DNA of 45,998 nucleotides from an uncultured Oscillospiraceae bacterium (GCA_902489475.1 CABUAH010000008.1:1-45998); one strand, 5' to 3'. Positions 7,778 through 17,289 are shown, counted from the first letter of the stretch. Made by a program: numbers and translations. The notes: a model not told the origin generated them from the sequence alone.

Positions 7778-8716
7778 TTGGAATTTAATCATATTCCCGT
7801 AATGCTGAATGAATGCATCGACGGACTTAACATTAAACCTGATGGCATATATGTTGACGGAACCGTTGGAGGAGCAGGTCATTCTACTGAGATTGCAAAG
7901 CGTCTTACAACGGGAAAGCTTATAGCAACAGACAGGGATCCCGAAGCCGTAGGCGTTGCCAAAGAGAGATTAAAAGGTTTTAACGCAGAGGTAGTGCACG
8001 CAAACTTTTCTGAGATAGACGAGATTTTAAGAGAAAGAGAAATATCTTGCGTCAATGGAATTTTGCTTGATTTGGGAGTTTCTTCATATCAGTTGGATAC
8101 AACTGACAGAGGTTTTTCGTATCACAGTGACGCACCGCTCGACATGAGAATGAGCAAGGTAGGAATAAGCGCCAAGGATATTGTGAACACCTATTCATAT
8201 GAGTCCTTAAGCAGGATTATTTTTGAATACGGAGAAGAAAAGTATGCAAAAAGCATAGCGCACGACATTGTTAAATACAGAGAGGATCATGAGATTTTAA
8301 CGACCGGCGAGTTGGCGGAGATTATAAAATCTTCCGTACCGCAAAAGGCAAGGAGAGATAAAAACCCTTGCAAAAAAACCTTTCAGGCAATAAGAATTGC
8401 GGTAAACGATGAGCTAGGTCACATAAGTATAGCTCTTGACAAGGCTTTTGATGCATTAAGCGTAGGAGGACGACTTTGTGTAATATCCTTCCATTCGCTT
8501 GAGGACAGGCTTGTAAAGGCAAGATTTCAGTCGTTTTGTCAAGGGTGTATATGTCCGCCGGATTTTCCGGTCTGCATATGCCATAAGACGCCTAGAGGGA
8601 AATTAATAAACAGAAAACCTATCACGGCGAGCGCTTTAGAGCTTGAGAGAAATAAAAGAAGCCGAAGCGCAAAGCTCAGAATTATCGAAAAGATAAAAGA
8701 GAACGATAACGACTGA
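7778..8716 (+). CDS. rsmH: 16S rRNA (cytosine1402-N4)-methyltransferase
   Basis: About 312 residues from TTG 7778; a GTG at 7760 would add six residues, and neither start has a strong ribosome site. TTG 7778 gives the family-typical opening LEFNHIPVMLNE. The SAM motif VDGTVGGAGHSTEI and the sequences LGVSSYQLDTTDRGFSY and FQAIRIAVNDEL are hallmarks of RsmH/MraW, which methylates C1402 in the ribosomal P site. The C-terminus is lysine-rich. It follows mraZ in the usual dcw order and is probably cotranscribed with it. Confidence 0.95.
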   Translation: MEFNHIPVMLNECIDGLNIKPDGIYVDGTVGGAGHSTEIAKRLTTGKLIATDRDPEAVGVAKERLKGFNAEVVHANFSEIDEILREREISCVNGILLDLGVSSYQLDTTDRGFSYHSDAPLDMRMSKVGISAKDIVNTYSYESLSRIIFEYGEEKYAKSIAHDIVKYREDHEILTTGELAEIIKSSVPQKARRDKNPCKKTFQAIRIAVNDELGHISIALDKAFDALSVGGRLCVISFHSLEDRLVKARFQSFCQGCICPPDFPVCICHKTPRGKLINRKPITASALELERNKRSRSAKLRIIEKIKENDND

Positions 8717-8916
8717 GGATTTACCGAAAAGCAGAACAAAGATAAAAATAAAGAGCTTTTTGGAACAAAGATAAGACAACAACAAAAAGTAAAAAGTAAA
8801 GCGGAAAACAACAAAGATAAAAAGAAAAACTAAAAGTTTAAGCTGAACAAAGGAAAACAACAAACAAAGAAAAAGGATAACAAAAAAGTAGGACTTACTC
8901 CGGAAGGATAAAAACA
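8717..8916 (+). other. A-rich spacer with open frames between rsmH and ftsL
   Basis: About 200 bases of A-rich sequence. The rsmH frame stays open for 42 codons past its stop (to TGA 8843-8845), coding a lysine- and glutamine-rich stretch but with no start codon. A second frame just before ftsL reads ...KKVGLTPEG and also lacks a start. It may be a decayed lysine-rich coding segment or simply low-complexity spacer. GGAAGGA near 8903 serves ftsL. Confidence 0.3.
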
Positions 8917-9387
8917 ATGGCTAAAAATAATAACTTAGCTTATGATTATGACAACGATCAGGCTCAGGAGCAGCAGTTAAAGCCAAAGATAAAGCATATA
9001 AAAAATCTTCGATTAAAACCGAGGGTTTCGGCTGCAATCAAATATACCATTACCGGCATTGTATCCGGATTGTTGCTGCTTGCAATTGTTTTCGGAAGAG
9101 TTGAACTCAGTAAAATTTATTCCGAGCAATCAGATCTTCAGGCGGAGCTTTCTCAGTTGACGGAAGCAAATATGGGACTTAAATCGGAGCTTGATTCAAA
9201 AACGGGATTATCTCAGGTCGAGGAGTATGCGGAAAAAACTCTTGGGCTTCAAAAGCTTGACAAATCTCAGGTTGAATATGTAGAGGTCAAGACGGATGAG
9301 GTTATAGAGAGCGTAAAGACTGATGATAATATCTTTGTCGCCATCAAAAAATGGTTTAAAAATGTTTTGGAATATATCGGAGCATAA
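8917..9387 (+). CDS. ftsL: cell division protein FtsL (septum formation initiator family)
   Basis: 156 residues with a basic, Lys/Gln-rich cytosolic N-terminus, one membrane span (about 42-60, ITGIVSGLLLLAIVFG), then a coiled coil (SEQSDLQAELSQLTEANMGL) and the conserved EEYAEKTLGLQKLDKSQ region seen in FtsL/DivIC proteins of Clostridia. FtsL bridges FtsQ/DivIB and the septal synthase at midcell. Its place between rsmH and the class B PBP favours FtsL over DivIC. Sequence conservation in this family is low, so the call leans on topology and position. Confidence 0.88.
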   Translation: MAKNNNLAYDYDNDQAQEQQLKPKIKHIKNLRLKPRVSAAIKYTITGIVSGLLLLAIVFGRVELSKIYSEQSDLQAELSQLTEANMGLKSELDSKTGLSQVEEYAEKTLGLQKLDKSQVEYVEVKTDEVIESVKTDDNIFVAIKKWFKNVLEYIGA

Positions 9388-9504
9388 AGAATAGGATTTA
9401 TTAGTGGAAAAGTTAAGCTTTTACTTATGTCAGCAGTGCAGAGTTAAAACTTAGCTTTTTTGCGCTTTATTGAGCTTAAAAAATTTGATGAAAGGAGCCG
9501 GAAA

Positions 9505-11937
9505 ATGGGAGATAAACCTACTGTGCTGATGAGAAAGCGTCTGAATATATGGATAGGCCTTGCAATGCTTTTGGTAATTGTATGGATTATTATTAACGTA
9601 TTTAAGGTTTCGGTAATTGAAGGCGAGCAATACAGAGAGCTTGCAAACGCACAGCAGCTTACAAGCACAACTATAAAAGCTAACCGCGGCTCTATTGTTG
9701 ACAGCAATATGCAGATTCTTGCACAGAGCGCAACTGTTTATACAGTGTTTATAGATCCTAATACTCTTAAAGGATATTTAAACGATGATCCAAAGGCAAC
9801 TGTTGATGAAATTTCAAACAAGCTGGGCGAGATTTTAGAGATAGACCCTGAGAAGGTAAAAGAAGCGTGCGGAAAAAATGTCGGATACGCAGAGCTGAAA
9901 AAGAATGTTGAAAAAACTACATACGACAAGGTAGTAGCATATAAAAAGGAAATAAACTGCGGAGCTATCGGAACAAATCCGACAACCAAGCGTTACTATC
10001 CGCAAAATGATCTTGCCTCTTCGGTTATAGGGCATATTCATTATGACGGCTACGGACTTTTGGGGCTTGAGGCTTATTACGATGATTACCTTTGCGGAAC
10101 GGACGGAAAGTCTGTTACGGCAACAGACCGTGACGGTAAGGAAATGCCTTATAGATACAAACAAAACTATGACGCTGTAGATGGTGCATCCTTAGTGCTT
10201 AACATAGATACGAATATTCAAAGCTATCTTGAAAAGGCGATGAAGGAAGCGGTAACTCTGCATAAGCCGAAGGATAGAGCGAGCGGAATAGTTATGAACC
10301 CGAAAACAGGACAAATCTATGCAATGGCAACAACGCCAAGCTATGATCTTAATAATCCTGCGGAAATATATGATGAAACGGCAAAAGCGGAGCTTGAGAA
10401 AATAAAGCAAAAGGAAGCTGCCCAAAAAATAACTCAGAGTACAGAGGAAACAACCGAAGCAGAAGAAACGACCGATGAGTACGGAAATGTTATAGAGTCT
10501 GAAGAAAAAGAGGAAGAGCAAACATACGACGAAGCACTCAATGCAGCATGGAGCTTGCAATGGAAGAATAAGGCTATCTCTGAAATCTATTATCCGGGTT
10601 CTGTATTTAAGGTTATAACCGGTTCTTCGGCGCTTGAAGAGAATGCAATCAATCTTACTCAAACATTCTCCTGTAATACGAAATATACTGTTGCGGATAC
10701 AACTATAAGCTGTTGGACTACAAGGGATCACGGCTTACAGACATTTGCACAGGCTATGACTAATTCGTGCAACCCTGCGTTTATCCAAATAGGTCTTGCT
10801 TTAGGCGCAGATAAGTTCTGCGATTATTTTGACGCTTACGGATTTAGAGAACTGACCGGGATTGATTTACCGGCAGAAGCTTCGAGCATTACATATAACA
10901 AGGATACAATGGGCATCGTAGAGCTTGCTACATCATCGTTCGGACAGGCGAATAAGATAACGCCGATACAGATGATTACCGCCTATTCAGCTGTTATCAA
11001 CGGAGGATACCTTGTAACACCTCAGATAGTTGACAAAATTATCGATGCAAACGATAACGTAATAAAGGATTTTACTCCTGTTGTAAAAAGACAGGTTATT
11101 TCAGAGGAAACTTCAAAAACCATGAGAGAGGTTTTAAAAAACGTAGTAGAATCTGAACCGGGAAGTAATGCATATATAAAGGGCTATGATATAGGAGGAA
11201 AGTCCGGTACAAGTGAAAAGCTTGATGTTATAGACGAAGAGGGCAAACAGCACGTTGCGTCATATTGTGCATTTTATCCGGCAGACGATCCTGAGCTTGT
11301 AATACTTATAATGGTTGACGCTCCTACGAGCGGAGAGTATTACGGAAGCCAGATAGCGGCGCCTGCTTGTACTAATGCCCTTAAAGATATCCTGCCGTAT
11401 CTTGGATATTACCCGCAGTATTCAAAGGAAGAGCTTGACTCTTTGGCAGTTTATGTTCCGACGGTTACAAACAACAATGTTTCGGACGCTAAGGCTTCTA
11501 TTGAAAACATGGGACTTTCTGTAAATGTTGTAGGAAAGGGCAAAAAGGTTGTTGCACAAACTCCGTCGTCAGGACTTGTTCAGCGAGGAGGAACTGTTAT
11601 ACTTTATACGGAAGAGGGCTACGAGCAGGAACTTAAATCTGTTCCGAACGTATACGGTATGTCAAAAGATGCAATCCAGGATCTTTTGCATGAATCCGGA
11701 TTTAACGTAACCTTTAAGGGAGATTATGATATCGAAGGCGCATTTTGTATAGAACAAACTCCGTTGGGCGGCGCCGAGGCGTATGAGGGAACAGCTATAA
11801 CAGTTACGATGTCTACAACATGGCCGGCGAACGGTGATGACGATTCAAACGGGTCGCAGGATTCTGACAGCGCAGAAAACGGCGAGGATGTATATTACGA
11901 TGATTATTCGTATGACGATTACAACTCGGAACAGTAA
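9505..11937 (+). CDS. class B penicillin-binding protein with two PASTA domains (FtsI/SpoVD type)
   Basis: 810 residues from ATG 9505, which follows AAAGGAG (9491-9497); an upstream ATG at 9460 has no such site. One membrane anchor (about 13-35) is followed by the PBP dimerisation region (IKANRGSIVDSN, LGLEAYYDDYL) and a transpeptidase domain with SVFK (366-369), SCN (421-423) and KSGT (566-569). Two PASTA domains occupy about 650-770. The tail is Asp/Tyr-rich. The enzyme cross-links septal or spore peptidoglycan with the FtsW encoded downstream. An acidic, Thr/Glu-rich insertion (about 300-345) lies just before the active-site serine. Whether it serves vegetative division or sporulation cannot be decided here. 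Confidence 0.94.
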   Translation: MGDKPTVLMRKRLNIWIGLAMLLVIVWIIINVFKVSVIEGEQYRELANAQQLTSTTIKANRGSIVDSNMQILAQSATVYTVFIDPNTLKGYLNDDPKATVDEISNKLGEILEIDPEKVKEACGKNVGYAELKKNVEKTTYDKVVAYKKEINCGAIGTNPTTKRYYPQNDLASSVIGHIHYDGYGLLGLEAYYDDYLCGTDGKSVTATDRDGKEMPYRYKQNYDAVDGASLVLNIDTNIQSYLEKAMKEAVTLHKPKDRASGIVMNPKTGQIYAMATTPSYDLNNPAEIYDETAKAELEKIKQKEAAQKITQSTEETTEAEETTDEYGNVIESEEKEEEQTYDEALNAAWSLQWKNKAISEIYYPGSVFKVITGSSALEENAINLTQTFSCNTKYTVADTTISCWTTRDHGLQTFAQAMTNSCNPAFIQIGLALGADKFCDYFDAYGFRELTGIDLPAEASSITYNKDTMGIVELATSSFGQANKITPIQMITAYSAVINGGYLVTPQIVDKIIDANDNVIKDFTPVVKRQVISEETSKTMREVLKNVVESEPGSNAYIKGYDIGGKSGTSEKLDVIDEEGKQHVASYCAFYPADDPELVILIMVDAPTSGEYYGSQIAAPACTNALKDILPYLGYYPQYSKEELDSLAVYVPTVTNNNVSDAKASIENMGLSVNVVGKGKKVVAQTPSSGLVQRGGTVILYTEEGYEQELKSVPNVYGMSKDAIQDLLHESGFNVTFKGDYDIEGAFCIEQTPLGGAEAYEGTAITVTMSTTWPANGDDDSNGSQDSDSAENGEDVYYDDYSYDDYNSEQ

Positions 11938-11982
11938 TTAAGCATAAATGCCGGATTTAAACTTTTGAAAGGGGACTTGATC

Positions 11983-13425
11983 TTGAAGCTTTATGATCTT
12001 TTGGAAGAACCTATAAAAACCGAGCTTTCAAATATAGAAATAAGCGGAGTTACATCCGATAACAGAAAGCCTTTAAAGGGAGGAGAGCTTTTTATTTGCA
12101 TAAAGGGCAAAACCTTTGACGGACACAGCGTTGCCGAAGAAATGATTAAAAAGGGTGCAGCGGCGGTTTTGGTTGAAAGGGATCTTGGGCTTGCACAGCA
12201 GATAATCGTTCCCGATACGAGAAAGGAATATGCCTATATTTGTTCGAGATGGTTCGGCTGCCCTGAGAAAAAGCTTAAGCTTATCGGTGTTACGGGAACA
12301 AACGGAAAAACAACGATAACAACTACACTTAAAAATATATTGTCCGGCTTCGGAAAGAAAACGGGACTGATCGGCACTTGCCAAAATGAAATCGGCGATG
12401 AAATTTTACACACCGAAAGAACAACACCTGAAGCATATGAGCTTTTTGAACTGTTTGATTTAATGGTAAAAAAAGGCTGTGAGTATGTTGTGATGGAGGT
12501 TTCCTCACAGGGGCTTGAACAAAAAAGACTGGGTCCTTGCCGCTTTGAACTTGGCGCATTTACAAATCTTACGCAGGATCACCTTGACGTTCACGGAACA
12601 ATGGAAAACTATTATGAGGCTAAAAAGCTTTTGTTTTCGATGACTGACACGGCAGTTATTAATATTGATGATGATTACGGAAAAAGGTATGCGAAAGAAA
12701 TTTCCTGTAATACAATAAAAACCTTCAGCACCAAAAAGAGCGCCGACTTTACTGCGAGCAATGAAAATCTTTTGCCGAGCGGAGTAAAATATGACTTTTC
12801 CGATGGGAAGATAACCCTTCCGGTAAGCTTTAATATGCCGGGAGAATTCAATGTTTCAAACTCACTTTGTGCGATTGCTTGTGCAGATGTTTTGGGATTT
12901 GATACAGCAAAAACAATAGATATTTTAAATTCTCAAAAGGGCGTAAGAGGAAGAGCCGAGGTCATTCCGACAGGGCGTGACTTTACCGTTATATGCGATT
13001 ATGCACATACTCCCGATGCAATAGAAAATGTTTTAAGTGCAATGAGAACAAGTGCAAAGGGACGTGTAGTATGTCTTTTCGGCTGCGGTGGAAACAGGGA
13101 TGCGAAGAAAAGACCTCTTATGGCGAAAGCGGCAGAAAAATATTCTGACTTTTTGATCATAACCTCTGACAATCCGAGAAATGAAGATCCAAATCTTATT
13201 ATCGAGGACATTTTAGCTGGAATAGATAAAGAAAAAACTAATTATATAACAATTACAGACAGAATAGAAGCTATTAACTGGGCTGTACAAAATGCAAAGA
13301 AAGACGACATAATAGTGCTTTGCGGAAAAGGTCATGAGGATTACCAAATTCTTCCCGGAGGAGTCAAAATTCATCTTGACGAGCGTGAAGAGGTTGCAAA
13401 GGCACTTTTGAAACTTAAAAATTAA
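11983..13425 (+). CDS. murE: UDP-MurNAc-L-Ala-D-Glu:meso-diaminopimelate ligase
   Basis: 480 residues from TTG 11983, placed after AAAGGGG. The Mur-ligase P-loop GVTGTNGKTT lies near residue 105, EVSSQGLEQKR and NLTQDHLDVHGTMENY in the central domain, and the substrate-selecting motif DNPR at 396-399. In characterised MurE enzymes DNPR marks meso-diaminopimelate rather than lysine, so this organism probably builds a DAP-type wall. The enzyme is cytosolic and ATP-dependent. It sits 45 bases after the PBP and 11 before murF. Confidence 0.96.
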   Translation: MKLYDLLEEPIKTELSNIEISGVTSDNRKPLKGGELFICIKGKTFDGHSVAEEMIKKGAAAVLVERDLGLAQQIIVPDTRKEYAYICSRWFGCPEKKLKLIGVTGTNGKTTITTTLKNILSGFGKKTGLIGTCQNEIGDEILHTERTTPEAYELFELFDLMVKKGCEYVVMEVSSQGLEQKRLGPCRFELGAFTNLTQDHLDVHGTMENYYEAKKLLFSMTDTAVINIDDDYGKRYAKEISCNTIKTFSTKKSADFTASNENLLPSGVKYDFSDGKITLPVSFNMPGEFNVSNSLCAIACADVLGFDTAKTIDILNSQKGVRGRAEVIPTGRDFTVICDYAHTPDAIENVLSAMRTSAKGRVVCLFGCGGNRDAKKRPLMAKAAEKYSDFLIITSDNPRNEDPNLIIEDILAGIDKEKTNYITITDRIEAINWAVQNAKKDDIIVLCGKGHEDYQILPGGVKIHLDEREEVAKALLKLKN

Positions 13426-13436
13426 CGGAGACATCA

Positions 13437-14789
13437 ATGGAAAAAATCTTACTTTCTGAAATAGTTAAGGCATGTAGCGGAAGCTATGGCTATCCTGCTG
13501 ATAAATATGTTACAAGCGTTGTGACCGATTCAAAAAAAGTTGAAGAGGGAAGCGTTTTTATAGCGATAAAGGGCGAGCGTTTTGACGCACATGATTTTGT
13601 CGGCGAAGCGGTTTCATCGGGGGCAGTTTGTGCCGTTACTGAGCGTGCAGTTGACGGGGCAAAATGTATCATAGTGGATTCAACCCGTGCGGCATATTTA
13701 AGTATTGCACATCACTATAGAAACAAATTTGACATTCCGCTTGTTGCTGTTACGGGAAGCGTTGGAAAAACGACAACAAAAGACTTTATCTGGTGTGTGT
13801 TAAGCGAGAATTTTAACACTCATAAGACACCTGAAAACAGAAACAACGATATAGGACTTCCCGAAACGCTTCTCAAGCTTTCCGATGAGCATCAGGCAGC
13901 GGTAATTGAAATGGGAATGAATCATCAGGGAGAGCTTTCAAAGCTTTCAACAGCTGCCGCACCTACGATTTGTGTTATTACAAATATAGGAACATCTCAT
14001 ATTGAAAACTTAGGTTCAAGGGAAAACATTTTAAAGGCAAAACTTGAAATATTAGACGGTGCGGATAAAAACGCTCCGATTATAATGTGTAAAGACGATG
14101 AATATTTAAAAAAGGCTGATTTGCGTGGAAGAAGAACTATTTGGTATTCTGTCAAGGATATGTCAGCTGATGTTTATGCAAAGGATATTACGGTTAACGA
14201 TGACTCGGTAAGCTTTACAATATGTGAGCAGGGTCGTGAAATAAAGGCGAAAATGAATGTTCTCGGACTTTACAACGTAAAAAATGCACTTGCAGCGTAT
14301 TGCGTTGGAAGAGAGCTTAAAATGAGTCCCGAAGATATAGTGTCGGGAATTGCAAAATTTAAGGCGGACGGAATTCGTCAAACGGTTGAGAAGCTCGGTG
14401 AAATTAAAATAATAAAGGATTGCTACAACGCTTCGCCCGATTCTATGGGTTCAGCGCTTGAGCTTTTGGACTCGGTAAAGACTGACGGAAGGCGAATTGC
14501 TGTTCTTGCTGATATGAAAGAGCTTGGAAAAATGTCCAAAGACCTTCATACTAAGGTAGGAGGCTTTGTTTCAAAAAGTAAAACGGATATATTATTGTGT
14601 TTAGGAGACGATTCAAGGTATATCGTAAGCGGAGCTGTTAAAGCAGGCTTTAACGAGAAAAACACAAGATTTTTTGAGGATAAAAACGAGCTTTGCGATT
14701 ACTTAAATGACATTAAGCGTGACGGAGATACAATTTTATTCAAAGCAAGCAGAGCAATGAAGCTTGAGGAAGTAATTGAAAAGCTGTAA
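13437..14789 (+). CDS. murF: UDP-MurNAc-tripeptide:D-Ala-D-Ala ligase
   Basis: 450 residues with MurF features: N-terminal VTDSKKVEEGSVFIAIKGE, ATP loop VAVTGSVGKTTTKD (about 103-116), KTPENRNNDIGLPETLL, EMGMNHQGELS, and the NASPDSMGSALE region of the C-terminal domain. MurF adds D-Ala-D-Ala to give the UDP-MurNAc-pentapeptide. In most dcw clusters mraY and murD come next, but ftsW follows here. Confidence 0.96.
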   Translation: MEKILLSEIVKACSGSYGYPADKYVTSVVTDSKKVEEGSVFIAIKGERFDAHDFVGEAVSSGAVCAVTERAVDGAKCIIVDSTRAAYLSIAHHYRNKFDIPLVAVTGSVGKTTTKDFIWCVLSENFNTHKTPENRNNDIGLPETLLKLSDEHQAAVIEMGMNHQGELSKLSTAAAPTICVITNIGTSHIENLGSRENILKAKLEILDGADKNAPIIMCKDDEYLKKADLRGRRTIWYSVKDMSADVYAKDITVNDDSVSFTICEQGREIKAKMNVLGLYNVKNALAAYCVGRELKMSPEDIVSGIAKFKADGIRQTVEKLGEIKIIKDCYNASPDSMGSALELLDSVKTDGRRIAVLADMKELGKMSKDLHTKVGGFVSKSKTDILLCLGDDSRYIVSGAVKAGFNEKNTRFFEDKNELCDYLNDIKRDGDTILFKASRAMKLEEVIEKL

Positions 14790-14822
14790 ATTATTTAATG
14801 GACTAAAAGGGAGTGAGAACTG

Positions 14823-16031
14823 TTGGAAATAAATCAAAAGAAGATTAAAACTATGAGAAATATGCAGCCTGTTGCACAGGCTAGAAAAAAGCTTAATTTT
14901 CGTTTCGTAAAGGATAAGATCGACAGGCCGTTTCTTATAATTGTATTAGTGCTTCTGGTGTTTGGATTTGTAATGATGTTCTCTGCTTCCTATGCGTGGG
15001 GACTTTATGATGCCGATGACGGATATTATTATATCAAAAAACAGCTTATTTCCGGAATACTGGGACTTATAGGAATGTTTTTTGTTTCCTATCTCGATTA
15101 CCATTTTTATCAGAATACAAAAATTGCGTTTATTTTCTTCGGAGGAGCATTGCTTCTCAATTTCATAACGGCTTTGGTCGGAGATGAGGTTGCAGGCGCT
15201 AGACGATGGATTACCATTGCAGGATTTCAGTTCCAGCCTTCTGAAATTTTAAAGGTAGCGGTAATTGTAATTTTTTCCTATATTCTGGCGGTAAACTGGC
15301 AAAAATTTGATCACTGGAAATATTCGATCGTACCTTTTGCTGTAATACTTGGACTCTGCGCCGTTGCAGTTGCCGCACAAAGACATATGTCGGGAGTATT
15401 GATTTTCGGTATCATAGGACTTTCTTTGATGTTTGTAGGAGGAGTGCCCAGAAAATATTTCTGGAGATTTATAGGCGTTTTGGCAATTGCCATGGTGTTG
15501 TTTTTGGTATATAAAGTGCTTTTGGATTCAAGCGGTGGGTTCTCTTATATAAGTGAGCGTTTTGAGTCATGGCGAAATCCGCAGTCGGATCCTCAGGGAA
15601 GCACATATCAGACATATCAGTCGCTTTTAGCAATAGGTTCGGGCGGTATTTTCGGACTTGGATTTGGTGAGTCAAGACAAAAATACCTGTACTTATCCGA
15701 ATCGCAGAATGACTTCGTATTTTCAATTATATGCGAGGAGCTTGGATTTGTCGGAGCTTGTATAGTAATTATTTTATTTGCAATCTTTATTTTGAGAGGA
15801 TTTTACATAGCTTCACGTTCAAGAGACAGATTCGGAATGCTTTTAGTTTCGGGCATAACTGTTCAGATCGGTTCGCAAGCGCTTTTAAATATTGCGGTTG
15901 CGTCAAATGCGTTTCCAAATACCGGAGTATCGCTTCCGTTTTTCAGTTATGGAGGAACTGCGCTTTTGATACAGCTTTTGGAGATGGGAGTTTTGCTATC
16001 GGTTTCAAGACAGGCAAATAAATCCCCGTGA
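14823..16031 (+). CDS. ftsW: SEDS peptidoglycan glycosyltransferase FtsW (or SpoVE)
   Basis: 402 residues, about ten membrane spans after a basic N-terminus. SEDS signatures are GARRWITIAGFQFQPSEILK, YQSLLAIGSGGIFGLGFGES, ENDFVFSIICEELGF-like SQNDFVFSIICEELG, and the C-terminal PFFSYGGTALL. Family members polymerise lipid II together with a class B PBP, here probably the one encoded at 9505. TTG 14823 follows AAGGGAG (14807-14813). FtsW is favoured over RodA by its position in the cluster; SpoVE, a close relative, cannot be excluded. Confidence 0.93.
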   Translation: MEINQKKIKTMRNMQPVAQARKKLNFRFVKDKIDRPFLIIVLVLLVFGFVMMFSASYAWGLYDADDGYYYIKKQLISGILGLIGMFFVSYLDYHFYQNTKIAFIFFGGALLLNFITALVGDEVAGARRWITIAGFQFQPSEILKVAVIVIFSYILAVNWQKFDHWKYSIVPFAVILGLCAVAVAAQRHMSGVLIFGIIGLSLMFVGGVPRKYFWRFIGVLAIAMVLFLVYKVLLDSSGGFSYISERFESWRNPQSDPQGSTYQTYQSLLAIGSGGIFGLGFGESRQKYLYLSESQNDFVFSIICEELGFVGACIVIILFAIFILRGFYIASRSRDRFGMLLVSGITVQIGSQALLNIAVASNAFPNTGVSLPFFSYGGTALLIQLLEMGVLLSVSRQANKSP

Positions 16032-16080
16032 TCTGAGATTGATATACAGACAAAACCGACATGGCGAAAGGAATGATTTT

Positions 16081-17223
16081 ATGTTGAGAATACTTCTTGC
16101 AGGAGGCGGAACGGCAGGTCATGTTAATCCTGCTCTTGCGATTGCGGAAATAATAAAGGGAAAGCACTCCGATGCAGAGTTTGCTTTTGCGGGAACTCCG
16201 GACGGGATCGAAGCAAGGCTTGTGTCGAATGCAGGCTATAAGTTTTATCCTATAAAGGTAAAAGGTTTTCAAAGAAAGATAAACTTAAATAATATAAAAA
16301 GGAATGTGAAAGCAGCGTCTTATTTGTTGACGGCAGGAAGAAATGCCAATAAGATAATTGACGAATTTAAGCCCGATTTGGTTATAGGAACTGGCGGATA
16401 TGTCGCAGGACCTGTTGTCAGAGCAGCGGCTAAAAAAGGAATTAAAACTGCGATTCACGAACAAAATGCATATCCGGGAGTTACTAACAAGCTTCTTTCA
16501 AAGACGGTAGATAAGGTTATGCTTACGGTTAAGGAAGCCAAGGATTATCTTGATAAGGACGTCGATTGTACAGTTACGGGACTTCCCGTGAGAAAGAGCT
16601 TTTCAGTTGCCGACAAGGCTTATGCAAGAGAGAAACTTGGAATTCCGCAAGATGCAGTATGCGTTTTGTCAACAGGCGGAAGCCTTGGCGCAAGAACAAT
16701 AAACAATGCTGCAAGAGCTTTGTTTAAGTGTTATCAAAAAGAAAATGTGGATGTTTATCACATCCATTCATATGGAACATATACGGGATATAAGGGCTAT
16801 AAGGACGAACTTAAAGCGGAAGGAATTAATGTCGATGACAAACGCTTTATCATATCAGATTATGTAGATATGTCGGTTTGTATGGCTGCAAGTGATCTTG
16901 TAATAAGCCGGTGCGGCGCAAACACTTTAAACGAGCTTGAAAGCATCGGAAGAGGATCTATACTCATTCCGTCGCCGAATGTTGCAGGAAATCATCAGTA
17001 TTATAACGGAATGGTTTTGCAAAACGCAAATGCGGCGATTGTGATTGAAGAAAAGGATTTGACAGATGAAAAAGTAGTCTTTGAAGTTTTGTCGCTTATT
17101 AAAAACAAGGACAGGCTTTCAAAGCTTTCTGAAAATGCAGGAAGTCTTTATATAAAGGACACAAGCGAAAGAATATATTCCGTTTTATCAGAGCTTTTAA
17201 AGGACGTGATTTTAGAGCAGTAG
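16081..17223 (+). CDS. murG: lipid II synthase (UDP-GlcNAc:MurNAc-pentapeptide-PP-undecaprenol transferase)
   Basis: 380 residues from ATG 16081, which follows GAAAGGAA; upstream in-frame starts lack a site. Motifs: LLAGGGTAGHVNPALAIAE at the N-terminus, HEQNAYPGVTNKLLS, STGGSLGARTIN, and the UDP-GlcNAc site SRCGANTLNELESIGRGSI. MurG adds GlcNAc to lipid I on the inner membrane face, giving the substrate of FtsW. It lies about 50 bases after ftsW. Confidence 0.97.
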   Translation: MLRILLAGGGTAGHVNPALAIAEIIKGKHSDAEFAFAGTPDGIEARLVSNAGYKFYPIKVKGFQRKINLNNIKRNVKAASYLLTAGRNANKIIDEFKPDLVIGTGGYVAGPVVRAAAKKGIKTAIHEQNAYPGVTNKLLSKTVDKVMLTVKEAKDYLDKDVDCTVTGLPVRKSFSVADKAYAREKLGIPQDAVCVLSTGGSLGARTINNAARALFKCYQKENVDVYHIHSYGTYTGYKGYKDELKAEGINVDDKRFIISDYVDMSVCMAASDLVISRCGANTLNELESIGRGSILIPSPNVAGNHQYYNGMVLQNANAAIVIEEKDLTDEKVVFEVLSLIKNKDRLSKLSENAGSLYIKDTSERIYSVLSELLKDVILEQ

Positions 17224-17237
17224 CTTATTTCACCTAA

Positions 17238-17283
17238 CTCTCCCAATTTGCATAATATGTGTTATGCAAATTGTAAAGGAGAG
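17238..17283 (+). promoter_or_regulatory. 18-bp hairpin occluding the murA ribosome-binding site
   Basis: CAATTTGCATAA (17244-17255) pairs perfectly with TTATGCAAATTG (17262-17273) around a six-base loop. The stem continues as CTCTCC (17238-17243) with GGAGAG (17278-17283) across a TAAA bulge. GGAGAG is the murA ribosome site, so the folded RNA would hide it. No T tract follows, so it is not an ordinary terminator. Translational control, by ligand, protein, temperature or RNA processing, is an inference. Confidence 0.6.
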
Positions 17284-17289
17284 AGGATT

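Noticed and set aside
9460..9504. Upstream ATG extending the PBP by 15 residues
   Set aside because: No ribosome site there, while AAAGGAG stands ahead of ATG 9505 and the membrane anchor then begins at a normal place.
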